A stretch of DNA of 8,043 nt from JAKZSU01 sp047517485. GTDB lineage: Bacteria > Pseudomonadota > Alphaproteobacteria > UBA7887. The position numbers were made by a program, and so were the translations under genes. The notes under the pieces are model-generated. The model saw only the letters and a program-made list of their open reading frames with translations, did no database searches and was not told where the DNA came from. The DNA lies in contig JAKZSU010000110.1 of NCBI GenBank assembly GCA_047517485.1, positions 1 through 8,043 of the forward strand, in the 5' to 3' direction. Shown here piece after piece: positions 1 through 6,402 of the stretch; the first letter of the stretch is position 1; each line of letters opens with the position of its first letter.

Positions 1-54
1 CGCCCAGCCTACCATCAAGTCCCCCTGACGATCCTTCTGCTGTCCCATCGTCAT
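1..54 (-). CDS. Transposase N-terminus, IS1182/IS5-like (partial, runs off the left edge)
   Basis: Reading the minus strand from an ATG at 54-52 gives 18 open codons to the window edge, MTMGQQKDRQGDLMVGWA. A second in-frame ATG lies at 48-46. A good ribosome binding site, a run of five Gs at 65-69, sits about ten bases upstream of the first ATG. The sequence resembles the start of a group of DDE transposases of the IS1182/IS5 type, which often open with a Gln/Lys/Arg-rich stretch followed by 'DL-V-W-E-PRSPGH'. The match is from memory and covers only 18 residues; the catalytic DDE residues would lie outside the window. The gene points away from the catabolic cassette, so its promoter region lies back-to-back with the hydrolase gene. 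Confidence 0.5.
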   Translation of the reverse strand, partial: MTMGQQKDRQGDLMVGWA

Positions 55-145
55 CAGCGAATCCCCCGGTCAAATCAGAACGTCAAAGAATCAGACCAGG
101 CCGCTTGTGTCCAGTGCCGACTTCGTCAACGGGCTGTTAAGGGGC
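1..145 (-). mobile_element. End of an insertion sequence (partial); right boundary approximate
   Basis: This covers the transposase start at 1-54 plus the non-coding DNA that should separate it from the IS terminus. The exact terminus is not resolved. A plausible end lies around the 'gggctgttaagggg' stretch at 131-144, but the other inverted repeat is outside the window and no target-site duplication can be tested. The downstream hydrolase family looks normal from about 179 on, so the junction must lie between about 110 and 178. No convincing sigma-70 promoter directed into the cassette is visible here, so how the cassette is transcribed is unclear. Confidence 0.4.
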
Positions 146-178
146 CATAGTGTTCAGCGTTGGAGCACTTTTCGTAAC

Positions 179-859
179 GTGCAATCGACAGTAATAGAAG
201 CGGAGCCATATCCGCTGTCGTTCGATCCGCGGTGCGTCGCGCTGCTGATCATCGATATGCAACGGGATTTTCTCGAACCGGACGGCTTCGGCGCGCTGCT
301 CGGCAACGATGTGTCGCAACTGCGCGGCGCGATCGCGCCGAGCGTGCGCATGCTCGAGGCGGCGCGACGTTTGGGGCTTCCGGTCATTCACACGCGCGAA
401 GGCCACCGTCCCGACTTGACCGACGCGCCGGCGTCCAAGCTGGCGCGCGGCGGGCTCGACGTCGGCATCGGCGACGAAGGCCCGATGGGTAGGGTGCTCA
501 TTCGCGGCGAGCCGGGACACGAGATTATTGCCGAATTGGCGCCGGCGGCGGGCGAGCCGGTGGTCGACAAACCCGGCAAGGGCGCGTTTTACGAGACCGA
601 TCTCGAACTGATTTTGCGCAATCGTGGGATCACCACGATGATCGTCTGCGGGGTGACCACCGAGGTTTGCGTCCATACCACGGTGCGCGAAGCCAATGAT
701 CGCGGTTTCGAATGCCTCGTCCTCGCGGATTGCGTCGGGTCCTACTTTCCAGAATTTCAACGTGTCGCGCTGGAGATGATCAAAGCCCAGGGCGGCATAT
801 TCGGCTGGGTGACAACGTCGGAGAAGGCGATAGCGGGACTGAACAAAGCCCCGGGATGA
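179..859 (+). CDS. Cysteine hydrolase, isochorismatase superfamily (RutB/biuret-hydrolase-like amidohydrolase)
   Basis: Predicted cytosolic amidase of 226 residues, close to the 230 of E. coli RutB. The superfamily triad is visible (numbered from GTG-179): Asp26 in 'LIIDMQRDF', Lys131 in 'DKPGKGAF' and nucleophile Cys164 in 'GVTTEVCV'. The C-terminal 'AQGGIFGWV' (203-211) is also typical of RutB-like members. Family members cleave C-N bonds in ureidoacrylate, biuret, N-carbamoylsarcosine and similar amides; the substrate here cannot be read from the sequence. The frame is open back to a GTG at 107, but those extra 24 residues overlap probable IS-end DNA. GTG-179 gives the expected opening, MQSTVIEAEPYP; a GGAG at 162-165 is a rather distant ribosome binding site. 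The permease gene starts 69 bases downstream. A role in siderophore synthesis (EntB) is unlikely given the neighbours. Confidence 0.88.
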   Translation: MQSTVIEAEPYPLSFDPRCVALLIIDMQRDFLEPDGFGALLGNDVSQLRGAIAPSVRMLEAARRLGLPVIHTREGHRPDLTDAPASKLARGGLDVGIGDEGPMGRVLIRGEPGHEIIAELAPAAGEPVVDKPGKGAFYETDLELILRNRGITTMIVCGVTTEVCVHTTVREANDRGFECLVLADCVGSYFPEFQRVALEMIKAQGGIFGWVTTSEKAIAGLNKAPG

Positions 860-928
860 CGTTGTCTGAAGGGCGACGCGGCGGACGGAACGCGTCGCGC
901 GGCCTGCAAAACGAGTTGAAACGAACGG

Positions 929-2470
929 ATGGCGGATAAGAAAGTATCCTACTGGTCAGCCGGCGACTGGAACGGGTTTTTCGGTCTTGGCACCAACGTT
1001 CTCGTCAACATCATGGTTTTGACGGGCTTGCTCAAATTCGTGATTCAGGTTCCCGACGAACTGCTGTTCGGACGGATTCTGCCGGCGCTGGGTCTGATGT
1101 TGTTCATCGGTAACATGTATTACGCCTGGATGGCCAAGCGCCTGGCCGACAAGACCGGGCGCGACGACGTCACGGCGCTGCCTTCGGGCCCAAGCGTGCC
1201 GCACATGTTCTTCGTCGTGTTCGCCATCATGCTGCCGATCAAGGCGAGTACGGGCGATCCGATCATGGCCTACCAAGCCGGGCTTGCGTGGGTGTTTATC
1301 GAGGGTCTGGTGCTCTTCGCCGGCGCTTTCATCGCACCGCATGTCCGCCGATTGACTCCAAGGGCGGCACTGCTCGGCACCTTGGCGGGCATCTCGATCA
1401 CCTTCATTTCGATGCGCCCGGCATTCGAGATCATCGAAGCGCCGGTCATCGGCCTGGTTTCGGTAGCAATCATCTTCGGCGCCTGGTTCGCCGGAGTCCG
1501 CTTCCCGGGGGGTGTTCCCGGCGGCCTGGTCGCGATCCTGGTCGGCACGGCGATCGCCTGGATCAGTTTCGTCTTCGGCTGGGACTTGGCGGGTGTCACC
1601 GCGGCCGGCGTCGGCGAGGCGCTCGGCAGCATGGGCTTCTCCTATCCGATCCCGGTGTTCGACCAAGTGATGGGCGGGTTCGAATTCTTCGTCATCATTA
1701 TCGTTACCGCGGTGCCGTTCGGCATTTACGACTTCATCGAGGCGATGGACAATGTCGAAAGCGCGTCCGCGGCCGGCGACGAATATTCGGTGCGCGAGGC
1801 GATCGGCGCCGAGGGCGTGATCAGCCTGATCGGCACACTGTTCGGCAGCCCGTTCGCCAACGCGGTCTACATTGGCCATCCCGGTTGGAAATCGATCGGC
1901 GGTCGTATCGGCTATTCGATCGGTACCGGGGTGATGGTCCTGGTGCTGACCTGGCTCGCCATCGTGCCGCTGCTGCTCGCCATTATCCCGTTGGTGGCGA
2001 TCATTCCGATCCTGCTCTACATCGGCGCGCTGATCGGCGCGCAGGCGTTCCAGGAGACCCCGAAGAACCATGCTCCGGCGATTATCCTGGCTCTTGTGCC
2101 CAATTTGGCGGCGTGGCTGAAGGTGAATATCGACGGGGCTCTGGGCGCCGCTGGGACGAGTGCGGGCGAAGTCGGCATGGAGGCGCTTGCGATGAACGGG
2201 GTGCTCTACCGTGGCGTCGAGATCCTCGCCGGCGGGGCGATCGTCACCGGCCTGATCTGGGGTGCGATGGCGGTGTTCATGATCGACAAGCGTCATATGG
2301 CGGCCTGTGTGGTGGCAGGTATCGCCGCGGTTCTCACGTTCTTCGGTTTCATTCACGGCGCCGCGATCGGCGTCGCGGTGACCCCCATGGTGGCGCTCAG
2401 TTATCTGCTCGTCGCCGGCGTGTTCTACGGCTTTACCCGCCTGGAGAACGCACCGCAAACCGCCGACTGA
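929..2470 (+). CDS. NCS2-family (xanthine/uracil/AzgA-like) permease
   Basis: Inner-membrane transporter of 513 residues with about 12-14 hydrophobic segments, the first at about 16-40 and the last at about 484-502. The short motif 'TALPSGPSVP' (82-91) matches the broken TM3 of NCS2 carriers, where AzgA-type proteins have 'DATALPCGIN'. The substrate-site helices are recognisable: acidic 'AMDNVESASAAGDEY' (272-286) at TM8, and 'GSPFANAVYIGHPGWKSIGG' (306-325) at TM10. NCS2 proteins are proton- or sodium-coupled importers of purines, pyrimidines and related rings. Inference: it imports the cassette's substrate or its heterocyclic precursor. The ATG start has only a weak ribosome binding site. 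It lies 69 bases after the hydrolase gene and 86 before the DUF2877 gene, with a stem-loop in the second gap. The exact substrate cannot be predicted. Confidence 0.85.
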   Translation: MADKKVSYWSAGDWNGFFGLGTNVLVNIMVLTGLLKFVIQVPDELLFGRILPALGLMLFIGNMYYAWMAKRLADKTGRDDVTALPSGPSVPHMFFVVFAIMLPIKASTGDPIMAYQAGLAWVFIEGLVLFAGAFIAPHVRRLTPRAALLGTLAGISITFISMRPAFEIIEAPVIGLVSVAIIFGAWFAGVRFPGGVPGGLVAILVGTAIAWISFVFGWDLAGVTAAGVGEALGSMGFSYPIPVFDQVMGGFEFFVIIIVTAVPFGIYDFIEAMDNVESASAAGDEYSVREAIGAEGVISLIGTLFGSPFANAVYIGHPGWKSIGGRIGYSIGTGVMVLVLTWLAIVPLLLAIIPLVAIIPILLYIGALIGAQAFQETPKNHAPAIILALVPNLAAWLKVNIDGALGAAGTSAGEVGMEALAMNGVLYRGVEILAGGAIVTGLIWGAMAVFMIDKRHMAACVVAGIAAVLTFFGFIHGAAIGVAVTPMVALSYLLVAGVFYGFTRLENAPQTAD

Positions 2471-2476
2471 GCGGCC

Positions 2477-2530
2477 CACCACGCTACGAAATGCGCCCGA
2501 TCGGCTTATGCCGGTCGGGCCTTCGTGGTG
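2477..2530 (+). terminator. Two-tier stem-loop between permease and DUF2877 genes (terminator or attenuator candidate)
   Basis: The inner stem pairs 2495-2505 with 2510-2520: 11 base pairs including one G-U, closed by the tetraloop TTAT. An outer stem pairs 2477-2483 (caccacg) with 2524-2530 (cgtggtg), with an asymmetric internal loop between them. It begins seven bases after the permease stop and ends 26 bases before the next start. No T-tract follows, so it is not a standard intrinsic terminator. It may instead reduce read-through, protect the upstream mRNA or mark a processing site. Confidence 0.5.
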
Positions 2531-2556
2531 CCGAATTTGGGATAGCGTAGGATCGG

Positions 2557-3447
2557 ATGCAGCTTGCCGCGCGACATATCGACGAGGCGATCGGTGACCC
2601 GCCGCGCGGCGGCACCGTGCTCGGCGTCTATCGCAACGCCTGCTCTTGGCGGTGCGACGACGGCACGGTGACGACGCTCTTGTCCGCGGCCAACGATCCA
2701 CTGCCGCTGGCGATGACGGTCGAGACACCCGAAGCCTTCGCCTTTACCGATCATGCGACGGTGGGACAGCGCGTCGGAGTGCGCGGCGGGATCGTCCGCT
2801 TTTCAAGAGGTGGTTTGTCGATTGATTTGCGCCGGGCCAAGCGGTGGTGCGGGCGCCTGGACAATGACCCGATCATTGTGAAACCCGGAATGATCGATGC
2901 CGGGTGGGAGATTGTCGCCGAACATGGCACGCCGTCGGCAGGCGAATTCTGCCTCGGCCATGGAAAAGCCGGTAACCCGGGATCGATTGAGCTTGCCGGA
3001 GCGGACATCGTTTCAGCGCTGGTATCCTCGACCAAATCCTTGGACCATGCCGGTGCCTCGGATGCCGCCCTCGCCCTCGTCGGACGCGGGCGCGGCCTCA
3101 CGCCGTCGGGGGACGATTTCCTGGTTGGCTTCTTGGCCGGCCTTTGGACAAATAGCGGACCCAGGTCCAAATACCGGCAGTTCGTCCGCGCGCTCGGCTT
3201 GACGATCGTCGCCGATCTCGGACGGACAAATTCAGTATCGGCGACCTATTTGCGCGCCGCGGCGGATGGTCGCGTGGGCGCGGCGCTCCATGCCGTGATA
3301 GACGCTTTGAGGAGCGGCGAGCACAGGCCGGTCGCGGCGGAAATCCGGCGCGTCCTCGGGATCGGCCACGAGTCCGGCACGTGTACGATCATCGGCCTGC
3401 TCGCCGGACTGGAATGCTGCCCCGTGGCCCATCGAATTGGACGATGA
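2557..3447 (+). CDS. allH: DUF2877 protein, AllH-like subunit of oxamate carbamoyltransferase
   Basis: Cytosolic protein of 296 residues. The DUF2877 signature is intact: 'LVGRGRGLTPSGDDFLVGF' at 174-192, then 'GRTNSVSATYLRAAADG' at 222-238 and a C-terminal 'GHESGTCTIIGLLAGLE' at 270-286. E. coli AllH (YlbF) belongs to this family and is needed, with FdrA/AllF and YlbE/AllG, for oxamate carbamoyltransferase activity; the individual role of this subunit is not settled. Here it is the first of the three subunit genes, whereas E. coli has the order fdrA, ylbE, ylbF. The ATG has AGGA at 2549-2552 as a ribosome binding site. Its 3' end overlaps the predicted fdrA start by 11 bases, indicating translational coupling. 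The family assignment is firm; the reaction is inferred from the E. coli system and the neighbours. Confidence 0.85.
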   Translation: MQLAARHIDEAIGDPPRGGTVLGVYRNACSWRCDDGTVTTLLSAANDPLPLAMTVETPEAFAFTDHATVGQRVGVRGGIVRFSRGGLSIDLRRAKRWCGRLDNDPIIVKPGMIDAGWEIVAEHGTPSAGEFCLGHGKAGNPGSIELAGADIVSALVSSTKSLDHAGASDAALALVGRGRGLTPSGDDFLVGFLAGLWTNSGPRSKYRQFVRALGLTIVADLGRTNSVSATYLRAAADGRVGAALHAVIDALRSGEHRPVAAEIRRVLGIGHESGTCTIIGLLAGLECCPVAHRIGR

Positions 3448-4999
3448 GACGGACGATGAGACGATCGTGCTGACCGCGACCCGCATCATTCGCAATTTTT
3501 ATCGCGACTCGATCACGCTGCTGCAAATCGCCACCACGCTCACCAAACGCGACGGCATCGCGCAAGCCGGCGCGGTGATGGCGAGCGACGCCAATATCGC
3601 GCTGATGATCGACGCGGGTCTGATCGACAGCGCGCCCGATGCCGGCCCCAACGATCTTCTGATCATTGTGCAGGGATCGGATGAAGAGGCTGTCGAGACC
3701 GCTTTGCAAGCCGCTGAAAACGCGCTCGAACCAGCCCCGGAAGCGGTCGGTTCCGCGGCGGCGTTATCGGCGCCGCGCAGCATTACCATGGCGCTTGGCG
3801 TGATGCCCGACGCCGCGCTGGCGCTGATCGCGACCCCGGGAGACTATGCGGCGGCGGAGGCGCGGAAGGCGCTGAACCTCGGGCTCCACGTGATGCTGTT
3901 CAGCGACAATGTCGAACTCGCCGACGAAATCGCATTCAAGAGGTTGGCTGGTGAACGCGGGCTGATGATGATGGGCCCCGATTGCGGCACCGCGATCATC
4001 AACGGCGTGCCGCTCGGCTTCGCCAACGCGGTGCGGCGCGGCGACATCGGCCTGGTCGCCGCGTCGGGCACCGGACTGCAGCAGGTCTCGTGCCTGATCC
4101 ACACGATGGCCGCCGGGGTGAGCCAGGCGATCGGCGTCGGCGGCCGCGATCTCAAGAGCGAGGTCGGCGGCGTCACCATGCGCCAAGGCCTCGCGGCCTT
4201 GGCGAGCGATCCGGAGACCAATGTCATCGTTTTGATCTCCAAACCGCCGGCGCCGGAGATCGCGGAAAGGCTTGTCGCGGCGGCGGGACGCATCGACAAA
4301 CCGGTGGTGATCAACTTCCTCGGCGGCGCGATTTCGGATTTACCCGGGGTTTCGGTGGCGAATACGCTGGAGGACGCCGCGCGTATCGCCGTCGGCCTGA
4401 CCAAGACCACGGCGGATAGCGACTTCCCGGTCGCCGACGCGAGTTTGACGCAGCCGCGTTTTGCCGACGGTCAGCGCTTTATTCGCGGGCTCTATACCGG
4501 CGGCACGTTTAGCTACGAGGCGCTGACCCTGTTCGACGCCGCCGGTCGGCCGGCCTATTCGAACGTGCCGCTGCGCGATAGCCAAAAACTCGCCGATGCC
4601 TGGCACAGCCAGGACCACACCATTCTCGATCTCGGCGAGGATCTGTTCACCCGCGGACGCTCGCATCCGATGATCGATCCGCGTTTGCGCCAGGACCGGG
4701 TATTGCAAGAGGCGGCCGACGGGCAAGTCGCGGTCATTCTGTTCGACGTGGTCCTGGGCTATGGCGCCCATCCCGACCCCGCCGGGGTCATGGCCGCGAG
4801 CATCACCGAAGCGCGCGGCATCGCCGAACGCGACGGGCGGACGATCGCGTTCGTTGGCTCGCTATGCGGCACCGGCGACGATCCCCAGGATCTCGGTGCC
4901 CAGCACGCGAAGCTGCGCGACGCCGGCGCGGTCCTGTTGCCCAGCAATGCGCGCGCGGTCAAGACCGCCCTCGCGCTGATACCCGAGGCGCGGTCATGA
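3437..4999 (+). CDS. fdrA: FdrA family protein, AllF-like subunit of oxamate carbamoyltransferase
   Basis: Protein of 520 residues, somewhat shorter than E. coli FdrA (about 555) and lacking its C-terminal extension. It opens with the family's 'NFYRDSITLL' (20-29). A succinyl-CoA-synthetase-alpha-like region follows: 'MLFSDNV' (153-159), 'GPDCGT' (180-185), 'AASGTG' nucleotide/CoA-type loop (208-213) and 'GVGGRDL' (233-239). The C-terminal half has 'GLYTGGT' (351-357) and 'DLGEDLFTRGRSHPMIDPRL' (398-417), both hallmarks of FdrA. The 'GHAGA' phosphohistidine motif of true succinyl-CoA synthetases is absent after residue 296. With AllG and AllH the E. coli protein forms oxamate carbamoyltransferase. 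The start is uncertain: TTG-3437 has no clear ribosome binding site, and GTG-3467 (510 residues) is a real alternative. The stop overlaps the next start as ATGA. Confidence 0.9.
   Translation: MDDETDDETIVLTATRIIRNFYRDSITLLQIATTLTKRDGIAQAGAVMASDANIALMIDAGLIDSAPDAGPNDLLIIVQGSDEEAVETALQAAENALEPAPEAVGSAAALSAPRSITMALGVMPDAALALIATPGDYAAAEARKALNLGLHVMLFSDNVELADEIAFKRLAGERGLMMMGPDCGTAIINGVPLGFANAVRRGDIGLVAASGTGLQQVSCLIHTMAAGVSQAIGVGGRDLKSEVGGVTMRQGLAALASDPETNVIVLISKPPAPEIAERLVAAAGRIDKPVVINFLGGAISDLPGVSVANTLEDAARIAVGLTKTTADSDFPVADASLTQPRFADGQRFIRGLYTGGTFSYEALTLFDAAGRPAYSNVPLRDSQKLADAWHSQDHTILDLGEDLFTRGRSHPMIDPRLRQDRVLQEAADGQVAVILFDVVLGYGAHPDPAGVMAASITEARGIAERDGRTIAFVGSLCGTGDDPQDLGAQHAKLRDAGAVLLPSNARAVKTALALIPEARS
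3440..3463 (+). repeat. Exact 12-bp tandem duplication at the allH/fdrA junction
   Basis: The unit gacgatgagacg occurs twice in a row (3440-3451 and 3452-3463). It spans the DUF2877 stop codon (TGA, 3445-3447) and the first codons of fdrA. In the fdrA frame it adds one DDET block (residues 2-5 and 6-9) without shifting the frame. Each copy contains an ATG (3444 and 3456), but neither is in the fdrA frame: both open a tiny frame that stops at 3471-3473. Confidence 0.9.
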
Positions 5000-6402
5000 G
5001 CTCACTATTCGGTAAGAGTCTCGGCGTGATCACGGTCGGCCCGTCGCTTTTCGCCGACGGAATCCGTGCCGCCGGCGGCACGGCGGTAGCGGTCGACTGT
5101 GCGCCGCCGGGCGACGGTGACGCCAGCGTGGCGACCGATCTCTCGCGCTTGGTCAATCATCCGGCGACCGAAGCGGCGAACCGCACCGCGTTCGAACGCT
5201 ATCTCGCATCGCGACCGGTGCTCGACGGGATCGCGCCGGCACGCGATGGCGTTCCGGGAATGGACGAGCAGCGCATACTCCATGCCGGCCCACCCGTCGC
5301 ATGGGACGAGATGTGCGGTCCGATGCGCGGCGCGGTCATCGGCGCAATTCTGTACGAAGGCTGGGCCGGCGATGCGGCAGCCGCCGAAACCCTCGCCGGG
5401 TCCGGCGCGGTCGCCTTCGCGCCGTGCCATCATCATCATGCGGTGGGTCCGATGGCCGGCATTATCAGCCCGTCGATGCCGGTCTGGCGGGTTACCGATG
5501 GCATCAGCGGCGGCACCAGTTTTTGCAGCCTCAATGAAGGGCTCGGGCGGGTCTTGCGCTTTGGCGCCTACGATGCGGAGGTTCTCGATCGGCTGACATG
5601 GATGGGCGAGACGCTGGCGCCGGTGCTGGCGGCCGGACTCGCCAAACTCGGCGGCCTCGATCTGTTGCCTTTGATGGCACAGGCGCTGCACATGGGCGAC
5701 GAGGTGCACAACCGCAACGCCGCCGCGACGTCGTTGTTCCTGCGCCGCATCGCGCCGGCGATTCTCGAGTCCGATGTCACCCGGGCGCACGCCACCGAGG
5801 TAATCGCCTTCATCGCCGGCAACGACCACTTTTTTCTCAATATTTCGATGGCGGCTTGTAAGGCGATGACGAGCGCCGCTCAGGGCGTCGCGGGCAGCAG
5901 CATGGTGACGGTGATGGCGCGCAACGGGGTCGCGTTCGGTATCCGGGTGAGCGGCACCGGCGACCGCTGGTTCACCCGCCCGGCGCCGCCGATCGACGGG
6001 CTGTTCTTTCCCGGCTACAGCGCCGACGACGCGGCCGCCGACCTCGGCGACAGCGCGATTACCGAGACCGCGGGGATCGGCGGCTTCGCGATGGCGGCGG
6101 CGCCGGCGATCGTCCAATTCGTCGGCGGCACCCCGGCCGACGCGCTGCGCAACACCCGCGAAATGGGGCTAATCAGGCTCGGGCCGAACAGCGCGCTTAC
6201 CCTGCCCGCGCTCGGATTTGCCGGGACACCAGCTGGGATCGACGCCCGCGCGGTGCTCGATACCAGGATCGCGCCGATCATCAACACCGGCATCGCCCAT
6301 AAGGATCCGGGAGTCGGCCAGATCGGCGCCGGGATAACCCGTGCGCCGATCGGGTGCTTCGCTGACGCGATAAGCGCGCTCGCGGCGGGGCTCGAGGAAT
6401 GA
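4996..6402 (+). CDS. allG: DUF1116 protein, AllG-like subunit of oxamate carbamoyltransferase
   Basis: Cytosolic protein of 468 residues. The frame is open further upstream, but ATG-4996 is chosen because it forms an ATGA overlap with the fdrA stop and has GAGG at 4985-4988. Family motifs: 'RILHAGPPVAWDEMCGPMRG' (93-112), 'CHHHHAVGPMAGIISPSMPV' (144-163), 'GDEVHNRN' (234-241), 'GNDHFFLN' (275-282), 'GTGDRWFTRPAPPIDGLFFP' (320-339) and 'GDSAITETAGIGGFAMAAAP' (351-370). E. coli YlbE/AllG is a member and is needed for oxamate carbamoyltransferase. The invariant His and Asp/Asn clusters look like an active or metal site, but this is inference. The gene ends in an ATGA overlap with the carbamate kinase gene, so the transferase and the enzyme that consumes its carbamoyl phosphate are translated together. 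Confidence 0.9.
   Translation: MSSLFGKSLGVITVGPSLFADGIRAAGGTAVAVDCAPPGDGDASVATDLSRLVNHPATEAANRTAFERYLASRPVLDGIAPARDGVPGMDEQRILHAGPPVAWDEMCGPMRGAVIGAILYEGWAGDAAAAETLAGSGAVAFAPCHHHHAVGPMAGIISPSMPVWRVTDGISGGTSFCSLNEGLGRVLRFGAYDAEVLDRLTWMGETLAPVLAAGLAKLGGLDLLPLMAQALHMGDEVHNRNAAATSLFLRRIAPAILESDVTRAHATEVIAFIAGNDHFFLNISMAACKAMTSAAQGVAGSSMVTVMARNGVAFGIRVSGTGDRWFTRPAPPIDGLFFPGYSADDAAADLGDSAITETAGIGGFAMAAAPAIVQFVGGTPADALRNTREMGLIRLGPNSALTLPALGFAGTPAGIDARAVLDTRIAPIINTGIAHKDPGVGQIGAGITRAPIGCFADAISALAAGLEE

Noticed and set aside
107..178. GTG-107 as the start of the hydrolase gene (250 residues)
   Set aside because: It adds 24 residues without family character over likely IS-end DNA and has no good ribosome binding site. 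GTG-179 gives a length and opening typical of RutB-like enzymes.
1288..2550. 420-residue + strand open frame overlapping the permease
   Set aside because: It is an Arg/Gly-rich out-of-frame shadow of the permease with no recognisable domain.
956..2728. 590-residue minus-strand open frame opposite the permease
   Set aside because: Its composition is dominated by Arg, Asp, His and Gln, as expected from the reverse of a GC-rich membrane-protein gene. It has no motifs and spans two clear + strand genes.
4864..4995. Upstream extension of the DUF1116 frame
   Set aside because: These 44 codons read as Arg-rich out-of-frame fdrA sequence. The ATGA start at 4996 with GAGG upstream is far better.
5005..6117. 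370-residue minus-strand open frame opposite the DUF1116 gene
   Set aside because: It is an Arg/His-rich shadow with no motifs, opposite a gene with many intact family motifs.
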